Assembly: GCF_011806565.1 (NCBI RefSeq)
Contig: NZ_JAATOP010000007.1
Span: 62,001-126,000, forward strand
Direction of reading: 5' to 3'
From: Marivivens donghaensis
GTDB taxonomy: Bacteria > Pseudomonadota > Alphaproteobacteria > Rhodobacterales > Rhodobacteraceae
DNA: 64,000 nt
The notes beneath the pieces were generated by a model that worked only from the letters and a program-made list of their open reading frames with translations, was not told where the DNA came from and made no database searches. Both the position numbers and the translations under genes were made by a program. Positions 36,872 through 47,311 of the stretch are shown in pieces (within the stretch, counting starts at the first letter, position 1; each line of letters opens with the position of its first letter).

Positions 36872-38065
36872 ATGCAACCTTCATTAGCCCGTGCCGCATT
36901 CGTGCTTGGCCTCCTGTCATTGGTCGGTCCGTTCGCGATCGATATGTTCCTTCCTGCGCTTCCGACGATCGCTGCCGAACTTGGTGTGACCGAGGCCGAA
37001 GCGCAGATCACCCTCGTTGCATACTTCGTCACCTTCGGCGTGGCGCAACTGATCTACGGCCCGTGGGCCGACCAGGCGGGCCGCAAGGTGCCGCTCTACG
37101 TCGGTCTCGCGATCTTCCTGCTCGCTTCGGTGGGCTGTGCGGTATCAACCGACCTGACGTCGCTCGCTATTTCGCGTGCGCTTCAAGGCTTCGGCGCGGC
37201 GTCCTTCGGCGTCATTCCTCGCGCGATTATCCGCGACATGCACACTGGCCCGCAGGCGACAAAGCTGATGTCGATGGTCATGCTGGTGATTGCCGTATCC
37301 CCGATGCTCGCGCCGCTCGCCGGTAGCGGCGTTCTGGCGTTCGGCGAATGGCGCGATGTGTTCTGGGTTCTGGCGGGGGTCTCCGTGCTCAGCATCTGTG
37401 CGCTTCACTTCATGCAGCCCGAGACCCTGCCGAAAGAGCGCCGAATGCCGCTTCGCATTGCCTCGCTCGGCCGCGCGGCCAAGGTACTGGTCCGTGATCC
37501 GCGCTTCATGGGCCTGACCTTCATCGGTGCGTTCGGGTTCAGCAGCTTCTTCATCTTCATCGCCAGCGCGTCGTTCGTTTACACGAACCAGTTCGGCCTC
37601 ACGGAAACCCAGTTCTCGCTGGCCTTTGCTGCCAACGCGCTTGGCTTCTTCGGCACCTCGCAGATCGCGGGTCCGCTGGGCGCACGTCTGGGGGCAGAGC
37701 GCCTGATCCGCTACGGCGTGATGGTTTTCGCGACCTTCACCATCAGTCTGGCTCTGGTGACGCTGGCTTTCGGCGGTCACCTCGTCGTCATCATGGCAAT
37801 GCTGATCGGCGCCAACGCCGGCCTCGGTGTGGTCATCCCGTCGAGCATGGTGCTCGCGCTTGATGACCACGGCGAGATCGCAGGCATGGCGTCCTCGCTC
37901 GGCGGTGCATCGCAGATGATCACCGGCGCGGTCATGGTTGCGATCATGGGTCCGTTCTTTGACGGCACCGCGACGCCGATGGTCGTCGCGATTGGCTGCT
38001 GCGGTGCGATCTGCCTGACGCTGACCCTGCTGACGCTCCGCGCGCCGCGTGTCGGCTACGCGTAA
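36872..38065 (+). CDS. Bcr/CflA family multidrug MFS exporter
   Basis: 397 residues, 12 predicted spans. FAIDMFLPALPTIAAELGV at the start, the loop-2 motif IYGPWADQAGRKVPL and RALQGFGAASFGVIPRAIIRD are typical of Bcr/CflA drug:H+ antiporters. Separate promoter region of about 67 bases after the Atm1 gene. A shared terminator follows. Confidence 0.9.
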   Translation: MQPSLARAAFVLGLLSLVGPFAIDMFLPALPTIAAELGVTEAEAQITLVAYFVTFGVAQLIYGPWADQAGRKVPLYVGLAIFLLASVGCAVSTDLTSLAISRALQGFGAASFGVIPRAIIRDMHTGPQATKLMSMVMLVIAVSPMLAPLAGSGVLAFGEWRDVFWVLAGVSVLSICALHFMQPETLPKERRMPLRIASLGRAAKVLVRDPRFMGLTFIGAFGFSSFFIFIASASFVYTNQFGLTETQFSLAFAANALGFFGTSQIAGPLGARLGAERLIRYGVMVFATFTISLALVTLAFGGHLVVIMAMLIGANAGLGVVIPSSMVLALDDHGEIAGMASSLGGASQMITGAVMVAIMGPFFDGTATPMVVAIGCCGAICLTLTLLTLRAPRVGYA

Positions 38066-38087
38066 AAATCCGCGCTAAAGTCAAATG

Positions 38088-38116
38088 AAAAGGCCACCCC
38101 GCGGGGTGGCCTTTTT
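38088..38116. terminator. bidirectional terminator
   Basis: A 12-bp stem (AAAAGGCCACCC with GGGTGGCCTTTT) and CGCG loop between the convergent MFS and RND genes, followed by a T-run. Confidence 0.93.
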
Positions 38117-38117
38117 G

Positions 38118-41100
38118 TTATTCTGCTGCTCTCAGGTGCGGTTTCGGCGTGCTAAACGCCGCAGGAGGATCGGTCCAGATGAGGTCGGTCGACGCCTCAT
38201 CCTTCGCCCACTTCCGCAGGGACCGCGCGAGGCGTGACCGCTGGCCTGAACGGGCAAAGATGGCAGCTAGCGCACGGACGACCCAGACGCGCAGCGCCAG
38301 CATTGCAGGTGTAAAGATCAGGGTCAGGACCGTCGCGATGCCGAGGCCGAAGACAACCGCCGTGGCCAGCTGCTTCCACCAAAGCGCGGTCGGACTGTCG
38401 ATAGAATACCCGCCGTTGATGAAATCAAGGCTAAGGCCGAACATCATCGGCGCAAGGCCCGCCATCGTCGTGATCGTCGTCAGCAGCACGGGGCGGATAC
38501 GGTCCTGCGCGGTGCGCACAATCGCCTCCAGCTTCGGCATATAGCGGGTGTATTCCTGATAGGTGTCAATCAGAACGATGTTGTTGTTCACCACGATCCC
38601 CGCCAGCGCGACGATGCCCGTACCCGTCATGATGATCGAGAAAGCCTGATCCATGACCAGCATCCCGACCAGCACGCCGGCGGTCGACAGAATGACAGCA
38701 AGCAGCACCAGCACCGAGTTGTAGAAGCTGTTGAACTGGGCGAGCAGGATGATGAACATCAGGACCAGCGCACCGGCGAAGGCGGTTTGCAGAAAGGCTT
38801 GGCTTTCTTCCTGATCGGCCATGTCACCGGCCCATTCGAAGCTCACCGAAGCGGGCAGGTTGCCGTCCGCCAACAGCCATTCTTCCAGCGCTGTGATACG
38901 TTCGTTGCCGTTGACGACAGCGCGCGTGAGTTCACCGCGGTCGATCATGCGTTGCTGCTCTGCGGTCAGGGCATCTTCGGCGATGTAGGTTTTCTCTTCG
39001 GTCTCGACGTTGGTCAACACAACCATCCCGTCAGTGACGCCAGCCTTCAGGTCGAAGTACCGTTTCTGGTCGATCCGGTCGATCTGCGCAAGCTTCGGCA
39101 CAGGCTGACGGGTGATGAAGTTCGACAGCGGGACGAGGCCGTTTTGCGTGCGCACCTTCAGGCTGTCGAGCGTCGCGAGAACGCGGTCCTCTTCGGGCAG
39201 GCGCACGCGGATTTCGATCTCTTCGTCAGAGCTATCGACCCGCATGGTGTCGAGTAGAATGCCCCGCGTGACGAGCTGCACCATCGCGCCGACAGTCGCC
39301 ACGTCAGCACCGTAGCGGCCTGCCTTTTCGACATCGACATTAATTTCCCAGTCGATACCGGGGAGGGGGCGGCTGTCCTCGATCTGGGTGAGGGCAGGCA
39401 TCGTCTCCATGTGCGCGCGAGCAGCTGCGGTGGCGGACAGCAGATCGTCCCAGTCGTCGGATTTGAGGCGCAGGTTCACCGGCTTGGCCGAGGCGGGGCC
39501 CATGGCTAGGCTCAGCGTTTCCGTGCGGATACCCGGCAGCTGATCGAGGCGCGACTGTAGGTTGGCCATGACAGCATTGCCGTCGAGTTCTTCCAGCGGA
39601 ATGTCGTTCGCGATGGCATAGGCCGGACGGTCGTCCCACGGAATCAGTTCAAGCTGAAGCTGACCGATGGCATCTCGCGGGCTCTCGGCACCGGCGGTAT
39701 TGGCGTTGAGGCCGCCTGCGCCCGAAAAGGCAAAGACAGACTCGATGCCGGGCGTGCTGAGAGCGATGTCCTCGGCCTGAGCGACGAGCGCGTCCTTTTC
39801 GGCGAGGCTGAGGTTGCCGCGGGCCTGCACGTAGACGATGGATTGCTCCGGCTCGGTTTCGGTGAAGAACTCGACGCCGTTGTTGTTTTTGCCGAAGTAA
39901 TCGAAAACTACGACCACGAAGCCGATGATCGCCACGATGGTCACGATCGGCATCACGGGGTTATTCGTGATCGCCCACATGAACCAGCCGAACGGCGAGC
40001 GGCGATAGCTGGTGTCAACGCGCTTGGCTTTGCGTTGGTATTTCAGCGACCCCATCGTGATCGACATAGCTGCCGAAGCGACACAGAAGATCAGGAAGCC
40101 GAGCATGAAGCTATTCTGACCGATCGGCGCGGGGTTCACCGCCGAAAGCGCGCCGCCCAGCATCACGGCGACAGCCACCAGCCACATGACCGCGCGGACG
40201 ATCCACGGCAGTTTGCGCAGGCGGTCCGACGCGTGGCCGAAGCTCCGGCTGATACGGCCAAGAACGCCGCCCAGAACGGGCATGAAGATCAGCGCGACGA
40301 CGAGCGAGGCGGACAGAACGAAGATCAGCGTGACCGGCAGCATCCCCATGAACTGACCGGGGACTCCGGGCCAGAAAAGCATGGGAAGGAAAGCGCAAAG
40401 CGTGGTCGCGGTCGAAGAGATGACCGGCCAGAACATGCGCTTGGCGGCTTCGGTATAGGCGTGCATCGGGCCGACGCCTTCGTCGATGCGTTTGTCGGCA
40501 TATTCCACGACCACAATCGCGCCGTCGACGAGCATACCGACCGCGAGGATCAGGCCGAACATAACGATGTTCGAGATCGTGACGTCCATCGCGCCGAGCA
40601 GCAGGAAGGTCAGCAGGAACGAGGTCGGGATCGAGAAGCCGACGAGCAGGGCGGAGCGGGTACCGAGCGAGGCCAGCACCACGATCATCACCAGTGCAAT
40701 CGCCGTCAGAACCGAGCCTTCGAGCTGTTTGACCATCGAGTCCACGGTGCGGCTCTGGTCGTTCGATGTGCTGACCTGAATCGCGGTGCGCAGGTCTTCG
40801 GGCCAGTTTGCGCGGGCTTCCTCGACCGTTTCGCGGATCAGCGTCGCGGTGTCGATGAGGTTATAACCGCGGGCTTTGACGACCTGCAAAGCGACCGTTT
40901 TTACGCCGTTGAAGCGGGCAGTGCTTTCGGCGTCTTCGAACGTCAGACGGATCGTGGCGAGGTCGCCGAGGGTGACAACGCGGTCACCGTTCGTCTTGAC
41001 GGGCAGGTCGTAGATGTCGGAGGGCGTGTCGAAGGACGACGGGATCTTGACCGCGAAATTACCTTGATCAGTTTCCACTTCACCCGCTGCGATCAGCAGG

Positions 41101-41729
41101 TTGTTTTGTGTCACGACGTTGATGAGTTCGCCCGCCGTGACGTTGTACGCCTCAAGGCGCAGCGGGTCGATTTCGACCTCCAGCATCTCGTCGCGCTGAC
41201 CGCTAAGGTCCGCGGAAAGCACAGCGTCGATGCCCTCAACTTCTTCCTGCAAGTCCTTGGCGACGTTGATCAAAGTGCGTTCGGGCACATTGCCGGTGAG
41301 GCTGACGATGATGATCGGGAATTCGGAGAAGTTGATCTCGTTGATCGAGTAGTTGTCGGCTCCGGCGGGGAATTTGCCCTCGACGCTGTTCATCGCGTCG
41401 CGGACGTCGGCCATGGTCTTGGTCTTGTCCCAGCCGAATTCGAATTCCAGCGCGACACCGGCGTAACCTTCAGCGGCGTTGGAGGTCATTTTTTTCAGCC
41501 CGTCGAGGTCACCGAGTTCGGTTTCCATCGGCTTGACCAGCAGCGTTTCGGAGTCGGCTGCGGAAATCCCGGGGAAGGGGACCGACACGAAGAGCGCCGG
41601 AATTTCGATATCCGGCTCGCCTTCTTTCGGGAGCGAGGTGTAAGCGCCCCATCCTGCCACGATAGAAAGCAGGATGAAGAGGATCACCATGCGGGCCCGT
41701 GACGCGGCCCAGTCGATCATTCCGGTCAT
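38118..41729 (-). CDS. RND efflux transporter permease subunit
   Basis: 1203 residues, longer than AcrB (~1050). Two homologous halves, each one span, a large periplasmic loop and six-span bundle. An extra hydrophobic insertion (about 520-620, with two or three spans) sits between the halves and accounts for the length. In TM4 the usual double Asp (VDDAIVV) reads VDGAIVVVE (about 395-410), so only one proton-relay Asp is kept. ALAGIVVNNNIVLIDTYQEY marks TM10. Overlaps its adaptor gene by 4 bases. The substrate cannot be assigned. Confidence 0.92.
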   Translation of the reverse strand: MTGMIDWAASRARMVILFILLSIVAGWGAYTSLPKEGEPDIEIPALFVSVPFPGISAADSETLLVKPMETELGDLDGLKKMTSNAAEGYAGVALEFEFGWDKTKTMADVRDAMNSVEGKFPAGADNYSINEINFSEFPIIIVSLTGNVPERTLINVAKDLQEEVEGIDAVLSADLSGQRDEMLEVEIDPLRLEAYNVTAGELINVVTQNNLLIAAGEVETDQGNFAVKIPSSFDTPSDIYDLPVKTNGDRVVTLGDLATIRLTFEDAESTARFNGVKTVALQVVKARGYNLIDTATLIRETVEEARANWPEDLRTAIQVSTSNDQSRTVDSMVKQLEGSVLTAIALVMIVVLASLGTRSALLVGFSIPTSFLLTFLLLGAMDVTISNIVMFGLILAVGMLVDGAIVVVEYADKRIDEGVGPMHAYTEAAKRMFWPVISSTATTLCAFLPMLFWPGVPGQFMGMLPVTLIFVLSASLVVALIFMPVLGGVLGRISRSFGHASDRLRKLPWIVRAVMWLVAVAVMLGGALSAVNPAPIGQNSFMLGFLIFCVASAAMSITMGSLKYQRKAKRVDTSYRRSPFGWFMWAITNNPVMPIVTIVAIIGFVVVVFDYFGKNNNGVEFFTETEPEQSIVYVQARGNLSLAEKDALVAQAEDIALSTPGIESVFAFSGAGGLNANTAGAESPRDAIGQLQLELIPWDDRPAYAIANDIPLEELDGNAVMANLQSRLDQLPGIRTETLSLAMGPASAKPVNLRLKSDDWDDLLSATAAARAHMETMPALTQIEDSRPLPGIDWEINVDVEKAGRYGADVATVGAMVQLVTRGILLDTMRVDSSDEEIEIRVRLPEEDRVLATLDSLKVRTQNGLVPLSNFITRQPVPKLAQIDRIDQKRYFDLKAGVTDGMVVLTNVETEEKTYIAEDALTAEQQRMIDRGELTRAVVNGNERITALEEWLLADGNLPASVSFEWAGDMADQEESQAFLQTAFAGALVLMFIILLAQFNSFYNSVLVLLAVILSTAGVLVGMLVMDQAFSIIMTGTGIVALAGIVVNNNIVLIDTYQEYTRYMPKLEAIVRTAQDRIRPVLLTTITTMAGLAPMMFGLSLDFINGGYSIDSPTALWWKQLATAVVFGLGIATVLTLIFTPAMLALRVWVVRALAAIFARSGQRSRLARSLRKWAKDEASTDLIWTDPPAAFSTPKPHLRAAE

Positions 41730-42820
41730 AACGCATCCTCACGGAAGGTCGGTGCTACGGTGACGCCTTCGACAACGTACTCCTGACCGACGACGATGAT
41801 GTCGGCCTCGAGGTCGAGACCCGCGACCCACATACCGTCGATCGTGTCGCGCACGGCCTCGACCGGAGCGAACTCTACCACGTTTTCGCCCTTAAGGATA
41901 CGCAGGCCCAGAATGCCTTCGTCATTGAGCGTCAACGCGGATTGGGGAACGAGGTGTGCTTCGCGTCCGTCGGTTGCGATCATGATCTCTGCGGTCTGGC
42001 CGTCGCGGATCGACAGATCGGCGTTCGGAACCTCGATCTCCACGCGGAAGGTGCGGGTGGTCGCGTCGGCGGAGCGCGCGATAAAGTTCACGCGTCCCTC
42101 GGTCGTCAAGCCCGAAGCCAGCTCTGCGGACGCGCGCGAACCGACCTGTACCTGCTCGACCTCGGTTTCGGGCAGGAAGCCCACAAGCTTGATCGGATCG
42201 AGCTGGATGATCGTCGCGCATTCACCGCCAGTGCTGAGGAGGGTGCCCAGTTCTGCGGTGTCGGTTTCCAGCAGGCCGCCGAAAGGGGCGGTGATTTCGG
42301 TGTTGCGAATATCGCGCTCTGCATTGTCGAGCGCCGCACGGGCGGCAGAAACGGCGGCTTCCGCGCCGCGGAGGCGGGTTTCTGAGGCGTAGCCTTCGGT
42401 ATTCAGCTTTTCGGCGGCGGACAGGCTGAGTTCCGCCTCGCTCAGCGCGGCCTCGGCTTGGGCAAGCGACGCCTCGCGCGAAGCCATGTCGATCCGGCAG
42501 AGGACATCGCTTTCGTTGACATAAGCGCCCTTGCGCAGCGGGTCGGAGACGACCTGACCGGCGGTTTGCGCACGCACGGTAACCTGACGCGCGGCCTCCG
42601 TCTGGCCGCGCAGGATCACGGCATTGTCAATCGCTTCGGCCACGGAATGCTGTACGACAACACGAATGAGGCTTGGCGTATCGGCGGCTTCAACGACTTC
42701 GGTTTCCGCTTCGTCCGGTTCTTCGACTTGGGCGAAGGCCAGCAGTTGGTCGCGCTCCGCAATTGCGAAGTAAAGTGCAGCTGTCACCAACGCCGACGTC
42801 ATCAGCGGTAAAATACGCAT
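41726..42820 (-). CDS. RND efflux periplasmic adaptor (MFP) subunit
   Basis: 364 residues. N-terminal membrane anchor or signal (about 3-20), then a lipoyl-like half (RGQTEAARQVTVRAQTAG), a long helical hairpin rich in Ala/Glu (about 110-170), the second lipoyl half (ITAPFGGLLE) and beta-barrel. It links the permease to an outer-membrane channel, which is not in the window. First gene of the pump operon, divergent from the TPR gene with a 231-base regulatory gap. Confidence 0.92.
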   Translation of the reverse strand: MRILPLMTSALVTAALYFAIAERDQLLAFAQVEEPDEAETEVVEAADTPSLIRVVVQHSVAEAIDNAVILRGQTEAARQVTVRAQTAGQVVSDPLRKGAYVNESDVLCRIDMASREASLAQAEAALSEAELSLSAAEKLNTEGYASETRLRGAEAAVSAARAALDNAERDIRNTEITAPFGGLLETDTAELGTLLSTGGECATIIQLDPIKLVGFLPETEVEQVQVGSRASAELASGLTTEGRVNFIARSADATTRTFRVEIEVPNADLSIRDGQTAEIMIATDGREAHLVPQSALTLNDEGILGLRILKGENVVEFAPVEAVRDTIDGMWVAGLDLEADIIVVGQEYVVEGVTVAPTFREDAL

Positions 42821-42894
42821 TCGTGTTCCCCCAAAGGCCTTTGATGGCTGTTGCCAGCCGCATACCCGTAACGGGCTTAGTCCGTATAGTTTTC

Positions 42895-42915
42895 TTTACG
42901 GTAAACAGGCCTGTT
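42895..42915. promoter_or_regulatory. overlapping palindromes, candidate repressor operator for the RND pump
   Basis: Inside the divergent gap, TTTAC-G-GTAAA (42895-42905) runs into the perfect 12-base palindrome AACAGGCCTGTT (42904-42915), about 80 bases before the adaptor start. Such sites suit a dimeric TetR/MarR-type repressor, but no regulator gene is adjacent. Confidence 0.45.
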
Positions 42916-43051
42916 CAGATTAAATTCCACGCAAAGTTGCTGCAAGGCAGCATTCTCCGACCTTTCCGTAGGGCTTGGCAATTGTGCCCGCTTCACGATA
43001 AGACGTTGACCGAATTGAAAGTGACAGGCGGGCCGACCGTCGGAAGGCGAA

Positions 43052-43687
43052 ATGAGCAATAACGATAGTTTCGTAGACGAGGTGGCAGAAGAGCTTCGCC
43101 GCGACCGTCTTTATCACATGATCCGCCGTTATGGCTGGATCGCTGTTGTCGCAGTTGTCGGTTTGGTCGGTGGTACCGCCTATTTCGAGTATACAAGCGC
43201 CCAGGAACGCTCTGTAGCGCAAGCCAAGGGCGATGCGATCCTGACCGCGATGGAGAACAACGACTCCGCATCGCGTAGCGCCGCGCTGAGCGAACTGCCG
43301 CAGGGCGTTGTCGCGCTGATGCTCGAAGCATCGACCGCCATCGACGCGGGTGACCGCGAGGCTGCGATTGCCGCCTACCGCGAAATCGCTGACATCGAAG
43401 GCGCCGAAAGCATCTATGTGAACGTCGCTGCCTTCAAGGCCATGCTGCTCGATGCGCAGGACATGACCGCCGAAGAGAAAATTGCGGCATTTGAACCCTT
43501 TACGGATGTCTCTAACCCGCTAAATCTGCTTGCACTGGAGCAGATCGCTCTGGCCAACGTCGAGGCAGGTGACCGCGAGAAAGCTCTCGAGATCCTGACG
43601 CGCATCGAAAACGATGCATCGACGACTCGGGGCTTGCGTGACCGCGCAGGAACGCTGATTGTTTCTTTGGGCGGCAACGCCGAATAA
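43052..43687 (+). CDS. YfgM-like tetratricopeptide membrane protein
   Basis: 211 residues. A short cytoplasmic N-terminus (DEVAEELRRDRLYHMIRRYG), one membrane span (WIAVVAVVGLVGGTAYF) and a periplasmic TPR-like helical domain. The N-terminal layout and the order yfgM-bamB-der, as in E. coli, identify it. YfgM works with the Sec translocon and periplasmic chaperones. A GAAGG ribosome-binding site precedes the ATG. Confidence 0.83.
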   Translation: MSNNDSFVDEVAEELRRDRLYHMIRRYGWIAVVAVVGLVGGTAYFEYTSAQERSVAQAKGDAILTAMENNDSASRSAALSELPQGVVALMLEASTAIDAGDREAAIAAYREIADIEGAESIYVNVAAFKAMLLDAQDMTAEEKIAAFEPFTDVSNPLNLLALEQIALANVEAGDREKALEILTRIENDASTTRGLRDRAGTLIVSLGGNAE

Positions 43688-43707
43688 CGCGATAGAGGGG
43701 GCAGCCA

Positions 43708-45018
43708 ATGTCGATCCGGACACTACTTAGCAGCTCGGTCCTGCTGGCTGCTCTGGCAGGTTGCGGCGGCACCGACATCATCCTTCCGGGTGAACGCGTC
43801 GATTTCCGCGACGGCACCTACGCTGCGCCTCAGGCCGAAACGAATATCGCGCTGGCAGCCTCCATTCCTGCCGCGACGAACAACGCCGACTGGGCGCAGA
43901 ACGGCGGCAACGCCCAGCACAACGTCCAAAACGCAGCCTTTGGCGGCACGCCGCAGCTTCTGTTCTCGGCCGATATCGGTGCGGGCAACGAAAAGCGCGC
44001 CCGTCTGGCTGCTGACCCCATCGTTGCAGGCGGCGTGGTCTACACGATTGATTCCGACTCGCAGCTGGTCGCGACCTCCACCGCGGGTGCACGCCTTTGG
44101 CAGTCGAACCTGAAGCCCGTTGGTGAGCGCGTGGCCGGTCCCGCAGGCGGCATGGCCGTTGCTGGCGGCATCATCTACGCGACCTCCGGTTATGGCGAAG
44201 TCATTGCGCTCGACACATCGAACGGCGGTATCGTTTGGCGTCAGGATCTGAATTCCGCCGGTGCAGCCGCGCCGACCGTTGCTAGCGGCATGGTCTATGT
44301 CGCGAGCCGCGACAGCCGCGGCTGGGTGCTGGACGCTGCAAACGGCCGCGTGAAGTGGACCGTGGACGGCATCGTCTCCGAAACCCGCTACGGTTCAGGC
44401 GCAAGCGTTGCCATCGGTAACGACCTGTCGCTGTTCCCGTTCCCGTCGGGCCAGATCATCGCGACCTTCCGCAATGGCGGCACCAACCGCTGGAATTCGG
44501 CTGTCGCGGGTGAGCGCCTTGGTTACGCTGTAGGCGCTGTATTTACTGGGGTTTCCAGCTCTCCGGTCATCGACGGCGGGACTGTCTACGCGGGTAACCC
44601 TGTTGGCCGTCTTGCTGCGATGAACCTGGCAACCGGCGCAATCGAATGGACCGCCAACGACGGTGCCATCGGTCCGATCCAGCTGACGGGCAACTCGCTC
44701 TACTTCGTCAATGATGTGAACGAGCTGGTCCGCCTCGACAAGTCCTCCGGCAATGTCATCTGGCGCCAGTCGCTGCCCGATATGATCGAGCGTCGCTTTG
44801 GTCTGTCGAACGCGGCATACGCCCACTACGGCCCCATAATGGCGGGCGGTCAGCTCTATGTCGCATCGTCCGACGGCAATCTGCGCCAGTTCGATCCGGC
44901 CTCGGGTGCACTGGTCGGTCAGACCGAAGTGCGTGGTGGCGCAGCTTCCAATCCGGTAGTCGCCGGCGGTGTACTTTACGTCGTGTCCCAAGACGGCAAA
45001 CTGTTGGCTTTCCGTTGA
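43708..45018 (+). CDS. bamB: outer-membrane assembly lipoprotein BamB-like beta-propeller
   Basis: 436 residues. Lipoprotein signal with lipobox LAGC (Cys about 19), then eight-bladed PQQ-like propeller repeats (GGVVYTIDSDSQLVAT, GGIIYATSGYGEVIAL, GMVYVASRDSRGWVLD and so on). The context TPR-bamB-der matches the conserved E. coli order, supporting BamB rather than a quinoprotein dehydrogenase. The chain is slightly longer than E. coli BamB owing to an N-terminal linker. Confidence 0.9.
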   Translation: MSIRTLLSSSVLLAALAGCGGTDIILPGERVDFRDGTYAAPQAETNIALAASIPAATNNADWAQNGGNAQHNVQNAAFGGTPQLLFSADIGAGNEKRARLAADPIVAGGVVYTIDSDSQLVATSTAGARLWQSNLKPVGERVAGPAGGMAVAGGIIYATSGYGEVIALDTSNGGIVWRQDLNSAGAAAPTVASGMVYVASRDSRGWVLDAANGRVKWTVDGIVSETRYGSGASVAIGNDLSLFPFPSGQIIATFRNGGTNRWNSAVAGERLGYAVGAVFTGVSSSPVIDGGTVYAGNPVGRLAAMNLATGAIEWTANDGAIGPIQLTGNSLYFVNDVNELVRLDKSSGNVIWRQSLPDMIERRFGLSNAAYAHYGPIMAGGQLYVASSDGNLRQFDPASGALVGQTEVRGGAASNPVVAGGVLYVVSQDGKLLAFR

Positions 45019-45066
45019 CGCGATAATGGTGTATCGCCCCTTTTCTGACTAGAAAGGGCATTTGCC

Positions 45067-46524
45067 ATGACATTCACGCTCGCTATCGTCGGTCGCCCGA
45101 ACGTGGGCAAATCGACACTGTTCAACCGTCTGGTTGGCAAGAGACTCGCTTTGGTCGACGACCAGCCGGGTGTGACTCGCGATTTGCGTGAAGGCGAGGC
45201 GAAGCTCGGCAACATCAAGTTCACGGTCATCGATTCTGCCGGTCTTGAAGAAGCCACCGACGACAGCCTTCAGGGCCGTATGCGCCGCCTGACGGAGCGC
45301 GCGGTCGAGATGGCCGATGTGTGCCTGTTCCTCGTGGATGCCCGTGCGGGCATTACCCCGTCCGACGAAGTGTTTGCCGACATCTTGCGCAAGAAGAACG
45401 CGCATGTGATCCTTGCTGCGAACAAGTCCGAAGGACGTGCGGGTGAGGGCGGTTACATCGAAGCTTTCTCGCTCGGCCTTGGTGAGCCGATCCGCCTGTC
45501 CGCCGAACACGGCGAAGGTCTGGACGAACTTTATCACATCCTCCTGCCGCTCTCGGAACAGTTCGAAGAGCGCGCCGCTGCCGATGCGCCCGAAGTCGAC
45601 GTCGATGTCGAGGACTGGGACGAGTTCGAAGAGGGCGAAGAGCCCGAAATCATGATGCCGACCGAGAGCAAGCCGCTCCAGATCGCCGTCATCGGTCGTC
45701 CGAACGCTGGTAAATCGACGCTTATCAACAAGATTATTGGCGAAGAACGTCTGCTCACCGGTCCCGAAGCAGGTATCACCCGCGACGCGATTTCGGTCCG
45801 CACGACGTGGGAAGACGTGCCGATGCGCATCTTCGATACCGCCGGTATGCGCCGCAAGGGCAAGGTGAACGAGAAGCTGGAAAAGCTCTCGGTCGCCGAC
45901 GGTATCCGTGCGGTGAAGTTCGCCGAAGTCGTTGTCGTTCTGCTCGACGTGTCGATCCCGTTCGAGCAGCAGGATCTTCGCATCGCCGACCTCGCCGAGC
46001 GTGAAGGCCGCGCCGTGATCGTTGCGGTCAACAAGTGGGACGCCGAAGACAACAAACAGGAAAAGCTGAACGACCTTCGCGAGAAGTTTGGTCGCCTCCT
46101 GCCGCAGCTGCGCGGCGCACCGATGGTCACCGTATCGGCCAAGACCGGCAAGGGGCTCGACCGTCTGCACGCTGCGATCATGAAGGCGTATGTGACGTGG
46201 AACCGCCGCGTGTCGACCTCGGCGCTGAACCGCTGGCTGGTTGGTATGCTGGAGCAGCACCCGCCGCCCGCACCACAGGGCAAGCGCATCAAGATGCGCT
46301 ACGTCACGCAGGTGAAAACCCGTCCTCCGCAGTTCGTCGTCATGACCTCGCACCCCGATAAGGTGCCTGAGAGCTACGAGCGTTACCTGATCAACGGTCT
46401 ACGCGAAGACTTCGAAATGCCGGGTACCCCGATCCGCCTCTATCTGCGCGATCAGGGCGAAAAGAACCCGTATAAGAACAAGAAGAAAAAGCAGCCGTCC
46501 AAGCTGTCCAAGCACCTCAAGTAA
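45067..46524 (+). CDS. der: ribosome biogenesis GTPase Der (EngA)
   Basis: 485 residues with two tandem G domains: G1 motifs GRPNVGKST (about 9-17) and GRPNAGKST (about 209-217), DSAG and DTAG switch II, NKSE and NKWD specificity motifs, and the KH-like C-terminal domain ([20 protein letters not shown]). It ends in a Lys-rich tail. Its last 8 bases overlap the convergent TspO-related gene. Confidence 0.98.
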   Translation: MTFTLAIVGRPNVGKSTLFNRLVGKRLALVDDQPGVTRDLREGEAKLGNIKFTVIDSAGLEEATDDSLQGRMRRLTERAVEMADVCLFLVDARAGITPSDEVFADILRKKNAHVILAANKSEGRAGEGGYIEAFSLGLGEPIRLSAEHGEGLDELYHILLPLSEQFEERAAADAPEVDVDVEDWDEFEEGEEPEIMMPTESKPLQIAVIGRPNAGKSTLINKIIGEERLLTGPEAGITRDAISVRTTWEDVPMRIFDTAGMRRKGKVNEKLEKLSVADGIRAVKFAEVVVVLLDVSIPFEQQDLRIADLAEREGRAVIVAVNKWDAEDNKQEKLNDLREKFGRLLPQLRGAPMVTVSAKTGKGLDRLHAAIMKAYVTWNRRVSTSALNRWLVGMLEQHPPPAPQGKRIKMRYVTQVKTRPPQFVVMTSHPDKVPESYERYLINGLREDFEMPGTPIRLYLRDQGEKNPYKNKKKKQPSKLSKHLK

Positions 46525-47218
46525 AGGCGCGACGGGCCAGACGGCTGAGCAGCAGAACGATGCCAATACCGGCAAGCGCCGACATGATCCAATTGTCGGC
46601 GCCGTTCTGCACGATGATCCCCACCAGCGCCCAGATCACGGCAATCCCGTAGGCAGGGCCGCTGGGCGGCATCATCTGCACGAGGATCGCAGCAGACATC
46701 GCAATAGCGAGGAAAAGGATCGACGCGGCCTGATAGCTCAGGATGCCGTAGCCTGCGACCGCGATGGCCAGCGATACGAACGACGCTGCCGTCAGCCAGC
46801 CTGCATAGAGGCCCAGCGGCACCTTCAACCACCAGAAATCTTTGTCAGGCGAGCGGAGCAGGGCGAGCACTGTTACGCCTGCCATCACCAGAATGACGAT
46901 TGTCGCCCAGATGACCGTCGCATTCGCAATCGCCAGCCAGAGCGTGCCGAGCGCGAGGCTCAGCGCCAGCGGGCCGCGCACGAGTTGCCATTGGTAGTCG
47001 TCACGCCGCTTCCAGAGACCGTAAACCGCCGACACGATCAGCCATGTGTAGATGACGCCCCAGATGCTGAACGCATACCCAGCGGGCTGGATGGGCGGCT
47101 GATCCATGAACACAGGGATCTGGCCTTCCTCGTAGCCGGTGAACGGCTCTGTCACGAGAGGCGCAAAAACAAACGTCAGCGAAAAGAAGGCGGTTAGCCA
47201 AGGAAGATAGCGTTTCAT
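46517..47218 (-). CDS. TspO/MBR-related tryptophan-rich membrane protein
   Basis: 233 residues with about seven hydrophobic segments. [25 protein letters not shown] is the region shared with TspO-related proteins, but the protein is longer than the 5-span TspO (about 160 residues). Start at 47218 has AGGAC about seven bases upstream; an ATG at 47254 is in frame. No ligand can be named; TspO relatives bind tetrapyrroles. Confidence 0.75.
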   Translation of the reverse strand: MKRYLPWLTAFFSLTFVFAPLVTEPFTGYEEGQIPVFMDQPPIQPAGYAFSIWGVIYTWLIVSAVYGLWKRRDDYQWQLVRGPLALSLALGTLWLAIANATVIWATIVILVMAGVTVLALLRSPDKDFWWLKVPLGLYAGWLTAASFVSLAIAVAGYGILSYQAASILFLAIAMSAAILVQMMPPSGPAYGIAVIWALVGIIVQNGADNWIMSALAGIGIVLLLSRLARRAFT

Positions 47219-47286
47219 GCGAAGTCCTACGTCCGGCGGGGTACACTGGATCAACGCTGCACCCGAAGCGCTTGTTCCGCAAAATA

Positions 47287-47310
47287 AAAAGGGCGCCGAA
47301 GCGCCCTTTT
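47287..47310 (-). terminator. rho-independent terminator of serS
   Basis: A 10-bp stem AAAAGGGCGC/GCGCCCTTTT with CGAA (TTCG on the minus strand) loop, starting one base after the serS stop and followed on the minus strand by a T-rich run. Confidence 0.92.
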
Positions 47311-47311
47311 C

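Noticed and set aside
39843-41702. A 619-codon plus-strand frame inside the RND permease
   Set aside because: Composition is extreme (His, Arg, Asp-rich) as expected of an antisense shadow; the minus-strand RND gene is unambiguous.
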